64,000 nucleotides of DNA from CAMDPA01 sp964574325 (GTDB lineage Bacteria; Pseudomonadota; Alphaproteobacteria; Rhizobiales; Hyphomicrobiaceae), in the NCBI GenBank assembly GCA_964574325.1, contig CAZNMY010000005.1, forward strand, positions 1 to 64,000, given 5' to 3'. A program made the translations under genes and the position numbers. The notes beneath the pieces were generated by a model. It did not search any database, had not been told where the DNA came from, and saw only the letters and a list, made by a program, of their open reading frames with translations. Each line of letters begins with the position of its first letter. Position 1 is the first letter of the stretch. Shown here piece by piece: positions 27,901 through 36,739 of this stretch.

Positions 27901-30900
27901 ACCTACAGCCGCATCGATGCGGAAAGCTTCGTCGTGTGCGCGGAGCAGGGCCGCGAGGGCTATGAGCGCCTGCTGCAGGATCTGACCGCCGACCGCGGCG
28001 TTCCCGGCAATATCGTCCACCTCGGGCTGCTGAGTGCCGACGAGACGTTCAGGCCCGGCTCGAGCTTCTTCGACCGCAATCAGGAGCGCGGCTTCTATAG
28101 CCTGTTCTTCCTCGCTCAGGTCTTGGCCGAGGTCGGTGCACCTTCGCCGCTGCAGATCACGGTCGTGACCAACGGCATGATGCGGGTTGGCGACGAGGAA
28201 TTGCCGTATCCGGAGAAGGCGACGGTCCTGGGGCCGGCGCTGGTTCTGCCCAAGGAGATCGCCGGAGCGAGCGTGCGTGTGCTCGACGTGCCATCGCCGC
28301 CGCGCCAGCCGCCCTTGGTCGTCAAGGTCGTGCAGGACATGGTGGCCTCCAGGAAAGGCGGCGACCAGGGGGGCACGATCGCCCGATTGATCTGGGGCGA
28401 CTTGTTCGCACCACCGGCCAACGAGGTTGCAGCATTTCGGGACGGCCAGCGCTGGCTCAGGACCTATCAACGGCTCGACCTCACGGCGGGAACCGAAGCG
28501 GACGCTGGTTTCAGGGAGAAAGGCGTCTATCTCGTCACCGGCGGTCTCGGCGATCTGGGACTGGCGTTTGCGCGGCGTCTGGGAACGCAGCTGCGGGCGA
28601 GGCTCGTTCTGCTCGGACGCAACGAGCTGCCCGCGCGCGAAACATGGGATGCATACACCGCCGCTTACGGCAGCAACGATCGCCTCGGTCGGGCGATCGA
28701 TGCCGTGAAGGCGATCGAGGCGGCCGGAGGCGAAGTCCTCTGCGCCAGCGCGGACGTGACCAATCCGGAGTCGATCAGGCAGGCCATCGCGGCAGCCGTC
28801 GCGCGGTTCGGCACGATCAACGGCGTCATCCATGCCGCCGGCACCGTGCGCGACAGTCTCATCGCCATGAAGACGCCCGACGAGATACAGGAAGTGCTGT
28901 CTCCCAAGGTCGTCGGAACGCTGGTTCTCGAGGAAGCGCTGAAGGGCCTCGATCTCGATCTTCTCGTGCTGTTCTCGTCGACCAGCAGCGACACCTCGCC
29001 GGCCGGTCAGGTCGATTACGTTGCGGCCAACGCATATCTGAACGCCTTCGCGCAGAGCCGCGCGAGCCGCTCGCGGACCCGCGTCGTCGCACTGCACTGG
29101 GGCATCTGGAAGGATGTCGGCCTCGCCGCGCGCGCGCTCGTTGCCGGTCAGGAGGGCGGCGCGGAGCAGGTTGTGGCAGTCAAGGCACCGTTGTTCGACC
29201 GTCGCATCGAACATGGCGAGCAAGGCTACGTGCTCGAAGGGCGCTGGGACGCGAAGCGGCAGTGGATCCTCGACGAGCACCGTCTGAAGAGCGGCGAGGC
29301 GATCTGGCCCGGCACCGGCTACATCGAGGCATTCGCCCAGGCTGCACGCGAGGTCATGACGGAGGCGGCGTTCGCGCTCGAGGACGTCACGTTCCTGCGT
29401 CCTCTGCACATCCCGGACGGCCAATCGGCCGCCATCCGGATCTCGGTTCAGCGCGCCGGGTCCAAGTTGAGGATGACCTTGTCGAGCGAGATCGACGGCC
29501 CGCAAGGACCAGGTGAGATCGTCCATGCCGAGGCACTCGCGCGGGCGATCCACGTCGCCCGGCCGAAGCCGCTGAAGCTCGACGCTCTCGCCGATGCCTG
29601 CTCGAACCGGGTCGTCGAAGGCGGTGGTGCTGCCATGCCCTCCATCCAGGAGCAGCACCTGGCTTTCGGACCCAGGTGGCGCGTGCTGCGCTCGATGCAG
29701 CTGGGGACAGGGCAGGCGCTGGCTCGGCTGGCACTGGCTGACGAGTTCGCCACCGATCTCGCAGCCGGATACGGGCTGCATCCAGCATTGCTCGACATTG
29801 CGACCGGCTTCGCGATGGAGTTGGTGCCCGGCTACGATCCGGCCAAGTCCCTCTGGGTGCCGGTGTCCTATGGTCGCCTGATCGTGTACCGGCAGCTCGC
29901 ATCGAAGATCGTCAGCCACGTCAGGCTCGCATCTGAAAGCGAACTCGGACCGGGCTATGCGACGTTCAACGTCGTCCTGACGGACGACAACGGAGATGTC
30001 CTCGTCGGCATCGAGCGCTTCACGGTCAAGCGCCTCGAGGAAGGCTTCGATCTCGCGAAATCGGTCGAGCAGGCCATGGGCGGCGTGACCCGACGGCGCC
30101 AGTCGGCCAATCGATCGCCGGCCGAGAAGTCCCCGGCGATCGAGCGCCTTGCGGCCCAGGTCGCCCAGGGCATCCTGCCGGACCAGGGCTTCGACGCCAT
30201 GATGCGCGCACTGAAGACGGGGCAGCCGGAGGTCATCGTCAGCTCGATGGATCTCATGCAACTGAAACGCGCGGCCGAGCAGATCGACGCGCCGGCCCAG
30301 GCAGGCTCCGGTTTCGAGCGGCCGGATCTCGACAGCGAGTACGAGCCGCCGCGCAACGACATCGAGCACAAGCTCGTGGGCTTCTGGTCCGAGCTGCTCG
30401 GAATCGAGAAGATCGGAATAAACGACAACTTCTTCGATCTCGGCGGGCATTCCCTCAATGCCGTGCGGCTGTTCCGCATGATCAAGAAAGACCTCGCGAC
30501 GGATCTGCCGATCTCCGTGCTGCTCGAAGCCCCCACGATTGCGCAGTGCGCGGCGCTGATCGAGGCCGCCGGGGGCGGCAAGAAGCAGGATACGCCGACG
30601 GCATTGGGCGCTTCGGCTTCGGCGGCCGTGCCGCTCCGGCGCTTCACGCATCTGGTGCCGATGGCCGGCATGGCGCTGAAGGACCAGACACCCTTCTTCA
30701 TCTGTGCCGGAATGTTCGGAAATGTGCTCAATCTTCGCCATCTATCGGTGAACGTCGGGCAGGACCGTCCCGTGTACGGCCTGCAAGCCCGTGGCCTCTA
30801 CGGCGATCAGGGCCCGCACGAGACGTTCGAGGAGATGGCGCGAGCCAATCTGGCGGAAGTCCGTCAGGTGCAGCCGCACGGGCCGTATCTTCTCGGGGGC

Positions 30901-31485
30901 TTCTCGGGCGGCGGCCTCGTCGCCTTCGAGATGGCCCAGCAGCTCAGGGCTGCGGGCGAGGAGGTGGGTATCGTCATCCTGCTCGATACGCCGTATCCGG
31001 AGGAGGTCAAACTCACGATCGCGGATCGTATCGCCATCCGAACGCAAGACGTGCGCAGGAAAGGGGCTGCATTCTTCGCCGAGTGGGTGAAGTGGCGCCT
31101 CGAGTACGAGATCCGCCAGCGCATGAAGCGGCGCGAGGGTGAAGGGCTGACCGGCGACCAGCTCCACAACCAGGTGATCGAAGCCGCATTCTACCGGGCA
31201 CTTTCACGCTACCACGGCTCGCGCTACGAGGGCCATGCGATGCTGCTGCGGCCGCGGCTCCAGGTCGCCTACCGGTTGCTGGACGGTCGGGAACTCAACG
31301 CCGACAGAGGTCCGGTCCACGATGACAACGGATGGTCGCCCTATATCGCCGAGCTTTCGATCCTGGAAGTTCCCGGCGATCACGACAGCATGGTGCTCGA
31401 GCCCAACATCCGCGTGCTCGCCTCGCACATCCGGCGAGCGCTGGACGGGGCACAGACCGTCGGCTTCGGCGTGGCGGCCGAATGA
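24997..31485 (+). CDS. Single-module type I polyketide synthase (KS-AT-KR-DH-ACP-TE)
   Basis: A 2,162-residue megasynthase. KS: TACSTS with Cys184, VECHGTGT and KTNIGHLD. AT: GHSMGEN with Ser636; the extender-specificity position reads IAAH instead of HAFH or YASH. A structural KR half (about 905-1150) precedes the catalytic KR, with VTGGLGDLG near 1180 and VDYVAANAY with Tyr1341. DH: ILDEHRLKSGEAIWP with His1428 and HPALLDIATG with Asp1600. ACP: DLGGHSLNA with Ser1819, the phosphopantetheine site. TE: GFSGGG with Ser1970 and GDHDSM with His2129. All active residues are intact. KR before DH is atypical for modular synthases. No phosphopantetheinyl transferase is nearby. The product is unknown, perhaps a reduced or unsaturated acyl group for a lipid or surface glycan. 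Confidence 0.93.
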   Translation: MSRVDDSVSQNDIAIVGMALRVPGARTVGEFWNNLRNGVESIRTLTPDEIVAAGEKPSRAQRSNYVPRTSDLPDMEMFDAEFFGLSPIDAAVMDPQHRQFLECAWEAMEDATRPPQTVAGPVGVFAGCGMGSYFYFNVCSHRDLVDRVGMFLLRHTGNDKDFLATRASFAFDLKGPSINVQTACSTSLVAVHYACHSLLSGECDMALAGGSTIELPHRRGYLFHDGEILSPDGHCRAFDHRAAGTVFGSGTGVVVLKRLSDAIAEGDPIRAVIKATALNNDGAAKAGYLAPSVTGQAAAVVEALGLADLSADDIQYVECHGTGTYLGDPIEIEALTQAYRMSTTRNGFCRVGSVKTNIGHLDTAAGVVGLIKTALALEHGEIPPSLNFEKPNPAIDFANSPFVVNAVATPWPKVAGPRRAAVNSLGVGGTNAHAIIEEAPRAARSGTTRIAPDGPDVIVLSAKSRKSLDAAARRLAEFLQTSQQTPLEDVTHTLLHGRQRFEHRRVVAVADRADAIAVLSGTAGNRMQTHTAVDGEPSAVFLFPGGGAQHPGMARALYRDEPSFRSAVDEGLSYLPSDVAAEIRRTTFEAGPDDAEAAKTLLLPSLQLPAILIVEVALARSWMARGVQPTALIGHSMGENAAACIAGVLSFERAVKLVRLRGELFDEIRGGGMLSVPMSFDELTRKIPENLDIASVNAPTLCVVSGTDVDLEAFRLALLADGIEASRVPIDIAAHSRLLEPILARFGAFLAQSKLSPPRIPIVSNLSGTWLTPAEATDPAYWVRHLRSTVRFAQGLALLAQDQQRVYIEVGPGRTLSSLVKAQGAIQTNQVINSLPHADEIVDDRLHLATAVARVWATGLAVPLEQIRPNRGGRRISMPTYSFQHQRYFLERVKPAADSRQDSLTREDDLARWGWLPGWQQSVAGMQLGADAVPRSWLVVMDDVGEGRALVARLRGLGHSVVTVALGDTYSRIDAESFVVCAEQGREGYERLLQDLTADRGVPGNIVHLGLLSADETFRPGSSFFDRNQERGFYSLFFLAQVLAEVGAPSPLQITVVTNGMMRVGDEELPYPEKATVLGPALVLPKEIAGASVRVLDVPSPPRQPPLVVKVVQDMVASRKGGDQGGTIARLIWGDLFAPPANEVAAFRDGQRWLRTYQRLDLTAGTEADAGFREKGVYLVTGGLGDLGLAFARRLGTQLRARLVLLGRNELPARETWDAYTAAYGSNDRLGRAIDAVKAIEAAGGEVLCASADVTNPESIRQAIAAAVARFGTINGVIHAAGTVRDSLIAMKTPDEIQEVLSPKVVGTLVLEEALKGLDLDLLVLFSSTSSDTSPAGQVDYVAANAYLNAFAQSRASRSRTRVVALHWGIWKDVGLAARALVAGQEGGAEQVVAVKAPLFDRRIEHGEQGYVLEGRWDAKRQWILDEHRLKSGEAIWPGTGYIEAFAQAAREVMTEAAFALEDVTFLRPLHIPDGQSAAIRISVQRAGSKLRMTLSSEIDGPQGPGEIVHAEALARAIHVARPKPLKLDALADACSNRVVEGGGAAMPSIQEQHLAFGPRWRVLRSMQLGTGQALARLALADEFATDLAAGYGLHPALLDIATGFAMELVPGYDPAKSLWVPVSYGRLIVYRQLASKIVSHVRLASESELGPGYATFNVVLTDDNGDVLVGIERFTVKRLEEGFDLAKSVEQAMGGVTRRRQSANRSPAEKSPAIERLAAQVAQGILPDQGFDAMMRALKTGQPEVIVSSMDLMQLKRAAEQIDAPAQAGSGFERPDLDSEYEPPRNDIEHKLVGFWSELLGIEKIGINDNFFDLGGHSLNAVRLFRMIKKDLATDLPISVLLEAPTIAQCAALIEAAGGGKKQDTPTALGASASAAVPLRRFTHLVPMAGMALKDQTPFFICAGMFGNVLNLRHLSVNVGQDRPVYGLQARGLYGDQGPHETFEEMARANLAEVRQVQPHGPYLLGGFSGGGLVAFEMAQQLRAAGEEVGIVILLDTPYPEEVKLTIADRIAIRTQDVRRKGAAFFAEWVKWRLEYEIRQRMKRREGEGLTGDQLHNQVIEAAFYRALSRYHGSRYEGHAMLLRPRLQVAYRLLDGRELNADRGPVHDDNGWSPYIAELSILEVPGDHDSMVLEPNIRVLASHIRRALDGAQTVGFGVAAE

Positions 31486-31736
31486 GGCTCGGCGGCGACG
31501 CTGACGATCTCGTCGACGGCGACCAGAGTGACGACAGCCGTCGAGACAGGAACCGTCGAGACCGGAGCTGTCCGAGCTGAAAGCGGCACGATCGTAAGCC
31601 TCGCCTGCTGCCGCGAAGATCACCCTGTTCCGCCGCATTTGTGGTAGTCGTTTTTTTGAGCGCCTGCCCTCCGCAGATCGTGCTTCTTGGCAGTCACATG
31701 ATGCGCACACGCGAAGATCTGCTCCGAGGCTGCTCC

Positions 31737-32546
31737 TCAGGCTTGCGGGCCTGCGTGCTCCCAATCCCAATCTGCGCCGCACAGGGGCACGTACAGCATC
31801 GTGGTCGCACCGATTTTGATCTGATCCCAGACGTTGAGATCGACTGAGCCGCGCACGACCTTGCCATTCACCCGGACCAGGTTCTCCTGCCTACCGTCCT
31901 CCAGGAACCCGATGTTCTCGCCACGTTGGAAGACGAGGTAAGCGTGCCCGGTACGAGAGATCTCGCGATCGCCATACGCCAGGGCGATGCGCTGCGAGAC
32001 GTCGCGGCCGATCGGGTTGCGGCCGAAATAGAACGGCTTGGATATCCCCCGCCCCGGTCCGTTGGTGACGACGAGCCAGCCTGCGACGTTGCCCAGCTTC
32101 GCCACAGCATCGAGTTCCTTCTGCGCCTGCGTCTGCCCTTGGTTATCATCGCTCATGGCTGAGCCCGCTGGTGGATTGGTTGGCTGGCGGCCCCCATCAT
32201 ATTGGGGAAGATCCGAGACGACGGTCGGCGGCGGTCCCACGGGCCTTGCCGGCGTGCGCTCCGGCACATCTTCTCTGCTGCGCCTGCCTTCCTGTCGTTC
32301 GCGAGACGGCGAACCAGCCGCCGACTGGCGCGGGTCGTGGCCTTGATCGACTTGGGATCGCCTCTCCTGTTCGACCTCGCCGTCGAACCGCGCGGTGTCG
32401 TCCACATCACTCTCCCGGCGAGCGGCATCACGATGCGCAATGGTGGGCGGCGGCTCCTTCTCGCTGCTTGCGGGGTGTGGGATGCCGTGCAAGGCTCGCC
32501 GGGGTATCCCATGCGGCGGAGGTGGAGGGCGCTTGGCGTCGGACAT
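31737..32546 (-). CDS. FHA-domain protein with a Pro/charged N-terminal tail
   Basis: A 269-residue protein. ATG at 32546 has a GAGAGG ribosome site; an internal ATG at 32156 would give a 139-residue FHA-only form. Residues 1-130 are a disordered Pro/Arg/Asp-rich tail. Residues about 150-262 form an FHA domain: YFGRNPIGRDV, ISRTGHAYLVFQ, then VRVNGKVVRGSVDLNVWDQI. FHA domains bind phosphothreonine peptides, so this is a reader in the Ser/Thr phospho-signalling group that follows. It is divergent from the PP2C-PAN gene, sharing a promoter region of about 260 bases. Confidence 0.82.
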   Translation of the reverse strand: MSDAKRPPPPPHGIPRRALHGIPHPASSEKEPPPTIAHRDAARRESDVDDTARFDGEVEQERRSQVDQGHDPRQSAAGSPSRERQEGRRSREDVPERTPARPVGPPPTVVSDLPQYDGGRQPTNPPAGSAMSDDNQGQTQAQKELDAVAKLGNVAGWLVVTNGPGRGISKPFYFGRNPIGRDVSQRIALAYGDREISRTGHAYLVFQRGENIGFLEDGRQENLVRVNGKVVRGSVDLNVWDQIKIGATTMLYVPLCGADWDWEHAGPQA

Positions 32547-32808
32547 GTTTGCCTCTCTTGCATGCTCGAATAATGCCTATGGGACGAACGAGGAAAAAAT
32601 AGTGTGGGGCACTTTTAGCACGCAGCGGTCGCGTTCGTAAGAGTCGCGTGCGACGCAAGCAACTCGCACCGATTTGCATTTGCCGTCACAATGGCCTGGA
32701 AGGTATAGTCGGAAGGTGAATTCGGGTGGGATGTGGTGGTCCGGCTGGTCCGGCCGGCCTGCATCCGGGTTTTCGCCGTGTAGCTCACAAGAGACAGACC
32801 TCGACCTC

Positions 32809-34251
32809 ATGTCTTCGGCGATCTCCACAGCGATCAAGACCGCTCAGGGCAGCCGCGCCTCCCAGGAGGATTTCGCCAGAACGGCCGAGATCGCAGGGGG
32901 AAGTGCGCAACTTCTCGTGCTCGCCGACGGCGTGGGCGGTGGCGTCTCGGGCGAGCGCGCCGCCAAGCAATGCGTCGACGAGTTCATCCTGGCCGCGCAA
33001 CGTGGAGAACTCGACGATCCGGAGGCGAGGCCCGAGAGCCTTTTACGCCTGCTCGAGAACGCCAACCGGCGCATCTATGAGTACGGCCAGGAGTTCGCCG
33101 AGCACCGCGGCATGGCGACAACGGTGGTCGTCGCAATCCTCACCGAGTGCGATGTCGAATGGATCAGCGTCGGCGATAGTCACCTCTACGTGGTCAGGAG
33201 GGACGGCCTGATAAAACTCAATGCTGACCATTCGCTACGAGGGCAAGCCGAAACGAAAGTAACGTTTCAGGCGCCGGATGGCGTTACGACCGGCAGGAGC
33301 AATGAGCTGCTGTCGGCGGTCGCGGGACGGCAGATTCCGCTGATCGATGCTCCTCAGGCGCCATACGCCATCGCGCCCACCGACGTGTGTCTGCTCGCTT
33401 CCGACGGCCTCGACACGCTTGCCCCCGACGAGATCCACAGAGTGGTGGTCGACGCGGGTATACCGACCGCTCGGGGTATTGCCGCGACACTGCTCGATGC
33501 GGTGCTTCGTAAGCGCGCGATTGGGCAAGACAATATCTCGATCCTCGTCGGCTGCAACGAGACGGCGCTCAAGGCCGCAATGCCGGCATCGGAAAGCTTC
33601 GACGAGGGGCAAGGCGCGCGTCCGAGCGCGCGCGCTGGTGGAAAGGAAGAGGAGACGGACACCGTTCCGCTCGTTGACGGGCCGTCGCGCCCGGCCCCTG
33701 AAACGGCTGCAGTTCCACGAATAAATGAAGCTGAGCCGCAGAGAGCGGCACCCGCACCCAAGCCTCGGCAAGAAGACCTCGCGGAGCCGACGAGAGGCTT
33801 TCTCGGGATTCCGCTGCTCGCCTGGATCGGACTGTTCCTGTTGGGCATGTTTGTCGCAGCACTCGGCAGCTACACGTACTCGAGCATTTCGACGTGGGGT
33901 GCGCCCGGTTCCGCAGCCGGCAAGCAACAATCCGGAGACAAATCGACGATCGCGACACTACAGCAGCAACAACAGAACCAAGCACAGCAGAAGCAGCAAT
34001 GGGAGGTTCGCTCAGACAGCCGATTTGCCTACCAAAGCAGTGAGTGGTGGCAGGCAGGTTCGCTCGATAAGTGCAAAGAAGAATGCCTTAGGGACAGGGA
34101 TTGCGCGGCGGTGTCTTTCAGGGTGCCACTTGGTTATCGTCGCCCGTATTGTTATTTGTACGATAGGCGCGCGATGGAAATGCGAAGGAACACTCGGGCC
34201 GAATTGGATCCCACAGACTGGGTAAATTATTCTATTAGAAGAAACCGGTGA
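32809..34251 (+). CDS. Membrane-anchored PP2C phosphatase with an extracytoplasmic PAN-like domain
   Basis: A 480-residue protein from ATG 32809; the frame is open from 32674. Residues 5-260 are a PP2C Ser/Thr phosphatase: SRASQEDF, LADGVGGG with metal-binding Asp40, GMATTVVVA, VGDSHLYVVR and QDNISILV. A Pro/Glu-rich linker leads to one membrane helix at about 335-357 (LLAWIGLFLLGMFVAALGSY), then a Gln-rich linker. A C-terminal Cys-rich PAN/apple-like module follows (about 400-480), with KCKEECLRDRDCAAVSF and YCYLYDRRA. The phosphatase should be cytoplasmic and the PAN module periplasmic, an arrangement suited to sensing a ligand. The PAN call is from Cys spacing only. Confidence 0.85.
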   Translation: MSSAISTAIKTAQGSRASQEDFARTAEIAGGSAQLLVLADGVGGGVSGERAAKQCVDEFILAAQRGELDDPEARPESLLRLLENANRRIYEYGQEFAEHRGMATTVVVAILTECDVEWISVGDSHLYVVRRDGLIKLNADHSLRGQAETKVTFQAPDGVTTGRSNELLSAVAGRQIPLIDAPQAPYAIAPTDVCLLASDGLDTLAPDEIHRVVVDAGIPTARGIAATLLDAVLRKRAIGQDNISILVGCNETALKAAMPASESFDEGQGARPSARAGGKEEETDTVPLVDGPSRPAPETAAVPRINEAEPQRAAPAPKPRQEDLAEPTRGFLGIPLLAWIGLFLLGMFVAALGSYTYSSISTWGAPGSAAGKQQSGDKSTIATLQQQQQNQAQQKQQWEVRSDSRFAYQSSEWWQAGSLDKCKEECLRDRDCAAVSFRVPLGYRRPYCYLYDRRAMEMRRNTRAELDPTDWVNYSIRRNR

Positions 34252-34281
34252 CAGCGCATTCGGCGTCACCTTCGGCCCACG

Positions 34282-36570
34282 TCAGTTTACTTTCGGGGCG
34301 ACGTCGTAGACGAACACCCGACCATCGTCGCCGGCGGTGGCGAGCAGGCGCTTTTCGGGCGAGAACTCCAGCCGGCTCACTTGGCCCTTGTGGTCCTTCA
34401 ACTCGTGCAGCGGGGTCATGCTCATCGTATCCCAGACGGTAACCTGCCCCTCCTTCCAGGCGGTTGCTGCGCGCGAACCGATCGATGTCACTGCGGTCCG
34501 CGTGATGGGTGCGTAAGGTTCAGGCGCTGATTTTTCCGGCTCACCGGTCTTTGTGTTGAAGCGCACGACCTTACCCTGTGCGCCGATACCGGTCCCGGTG
34601 TCGACGGCGAAAGCCGTCTCGCCATTCTCGGTCAGCGAGATCGTGCCGGGCGCGAGGATGCCTCTGAGTGGGATGAGCCGCTGCCTGCCGACCTGTCTGA
34701 GGTCGCACATCAGAAGCCGCCCGTCGTCCCGTGCGGCAACCAGTACAGGCTGCCGAGCCGCGAACGTGAGTGCCGAGAACGGCGGCTGGTCCTCACTGTG
34801 CAGGGAGCCCAGCCAGTCGCGGCTTGCCGCCGTCGAGTAGGCCATGATCTGGCCGGAATGGTTGGCTGTGCCTAGGTTTTTCGCGGCGGCGACGACGATC
34901 AACTGAGCATCCGGCGTGATGCGGAGATGGGTCACCACGCCTTCCGCCGCTTTGAAGCGCTTGAAGTGCTCTGACAGCTTGCCGGTCTCGATATCCAGCA
35001 GCGCCACGTGACCGCTATGATCACCGACCAGAATACCCTTCCACGGGATCACGGGCAGAATGCAGGAGATCCGTCCCTCCCGATAGGTGAGCCTGTACTC
35101 CCCGCCTTTCCGTCCCAAGGACGCAAGCGCAATCGTGCCGGCCCCGGTTGCCGCCGCGATCCAGTCGGCATTGCGATCAAACCCGAGCGCCTCGACGCCA
35201 GCGCCGAGATCGAGGCGGACGCGGTATCTCAAGGGAACGGCATCCGGCACATTCTCGTCCTCGACGAACCTTCGCCAGAACGTCACCAGGCCCTTCCAGG
35301 GCGAGTTGCTGGGAGGCTTGATGGGCGGAACCGGCGGCTCCGGCGGCGGTGGATCATCCTCCACCTCCACATACTTTTCCGGTTCGAGCTTTGGACGCCC
35401 CCAATCGTACGGTTCACCACCCGTTCCAGTACCAGTTCCAGAATGGGTGTGCCGCGCCGTGGAAGGGTCGACCTCCGGGGCCGGATCCGAAGGCTTCTCG
35501 GCGCCGGGTATCGGTGCCCGAGGGATCGGCGGCTCCTGCCGGGCACGCTGTCTAGGGGCCGGAGCCTCGGGAGAACGCCGCCCTGACAAGAACTCGTAGA
35601 GGACGCGGACGTCTTGCGGGCGGTCACGCCGGGTCAGCGACAGCCCCGCCTCGATCGCTGCAAGCACGTGTTCAGGATAGCCAAGCTCGGAACCCAAGCT
35701 CTTCAATCGCAACGGATCTGGAAGACCTTCGTTGATGTCGGCCAGCCGCTCCGTCGCGTTCGGCGGATGGCTGCCTGTCAGAACAAAGTAGAATGTACCG
35801 CACAGCGCGAACACGTCTGTCCAGGGGCCTTGCCCCTTGTTGTTGCCGAACGGCATCGCCTCGTCGATGACCGCATCCTCGCGGCGGAGCTTATCGTGAT
35901 TGTAGTGTTGTTCGGGGGGGGCGTACTGACGGTTGAGCACGGCGGTATAATTTGCGCCTTGCGTTCGGCTCGCCTCCTGATCGAACTGCTCGCGGGCCGA
36001 ACCGAAGTCGATGAGCACAGGCACGTCGCCATCGGACCGCAGCATGATATTCATCGGCGTCAAATCGCGATGCAGCACGGCGTTGCCGTGAACGGTGGCG
36101 AGTGCGTCGATCACGCGGCGCGCGATCCACATGAACTCCTCGACCTTTATGCTGTGGCCGTTCTCGCGTAGCTCTGCGATTCGCTGGAAGAGCGTTTTGC
36201 CCTCGATGAATTCCAGAACCATGTAGGCGGTGCGGAACTCGTGGAAACGCCGTATGATCTTCACGATGCCGACGTCGTCGAAAATGGCCAGTGTCTCGGC
36301 CTCGGTCTCGAACCAGCCGATGCAGTTCGCGAGCATCTTGCTGGTGGCCGAATTCGGGTAAACGTCGCCGCCGGACCGATGCACATGGTCCTTCGGGAAA
36401 CACTCCTTGATGGCGACGAACATACTCGTCGATACATCGATCGCCTTGTAGGTCTTACCGAAGCCGCCGTTGCCGATCGGCTCGACAATGCGGTAGGCGC
36501 CACCGCAAAGGTCAGTACCGTTCGGCAGGGTGTCCTTGTCGGTCTTGGGGGAGTAGCTGCCGTCGTTCAC
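34282..36570 (-). CDS. Ser/Thr protein kinase with a C-terminal beta-propeller
   Basis: A 762-residue protein. Residues 25-330 form a Hanks-type kinase: glycine loop IGNGGFGKTY, VAIKE (Lys55), LHRDLTPMN (catalytic Asp169) and LIDFGSA (metal-binding Asp188). The HRD motif carries Thr in place of the usual Lys two residues later, as in some bacterial relatives. A Pro-rich linker (about 335-430) is followed by a WD40-like propeller (about 450-762) with GHVALLDIETGKL, QVTVWDTMS and LLATAGDDGRVFVYD. No membrane helix was seen, so the kinase and propeller are probably cytoplasmic. It converges with the PP2C-PAN gene and diverges from the second PP2C gene. A run of eight C on the coding strand encodes part of QYAPPEQH. 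Confidence 0.93.
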   Translation of the reverse strand: MNDGSYSPKTDKDTLPNGTDLCGGAYRIVEPIGNGGFGKTYKAIDVSTSMFVAIKECFPKDHVHRSGGDVYPNSATSKMLANCIGWFETEAETLAIFDDVGIVKIIRRFHEFRTAYMVLEFIEGKTLFQRIAELRENGHSIKVEEFMWIARRVIDALATVHGNAVLHRDLTPMNIMLRSDGDVPVLIDFGSAREQFDQEASRTQGANYTAVLNRQYAPPEQHYNHDKLRREDAVIDEAMPFGNNKGQGPWTDVFALCGTFYFVLTGSHPPNATERLADINEGLPDPLRLKSLGSELGYPEHVLAAIEAGLSLTRRDRPQDVRVLYEFLSGRRSPEAPAPRQRARQEPPIPRAPIPGAEKPSDPAPEVDPSTARHTHSGTGTGTGGEPYDWGRPKLEPEKYVEVEDDPPPPEPPVPPIKPPSNSPWKGLVTFWRRFVEDENVPDAVPLRYRVRLDLGAGVEALGFDRNADWIAAATGAGTIALASLGRKGGEYRLTYREGRISCILPVIPWKGILVGDHSGHVALLDIETGKLSEHFKRFKAAEGVVTHLRITPDAQLIVVAAAKNLGTANHSGQIMAYSTAASRDWLGSLHSEDQPPFSALTFAARQPVLVAARDDGRLLMCDLRQVGRQRLIPLRGILAPGTISLTENGETAFAVDTGTGIGAQGKVVRFNTKTGEPEKSAPEPYAPITRTAVTSIGSRAATAWKEGQVTVWDTMSMTPLHELKDHKGQVSRLEFSPEKRLLATAGDDGRVFVYDVAPKVN

Positions 36571-36739
36571 TCGCCGCCCCTTGCAACAAACTCGTTACGC
36601 TCGACAAATTCTCGTGGGAACGACAATCATCCAAGTCACGTAGGCGCCAGTCGATGCAATCACCAAAGAATTGCGATTCCAAGATGCGTTTGCATCATCT
36701 ATATGCGGCGATTATATTGACGACCATTCAGGATGCCAA

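Noticed and set aside
27448..30741. 1,097-codon open frame antisense to the polyketide synthase
   Set aside because: It lies wholly opposite the intact synthase, has low-complexity Arg/Gly/Asp/His-rich sequence with no domain pattern, and is a usual by-product of high G+C codon bias.
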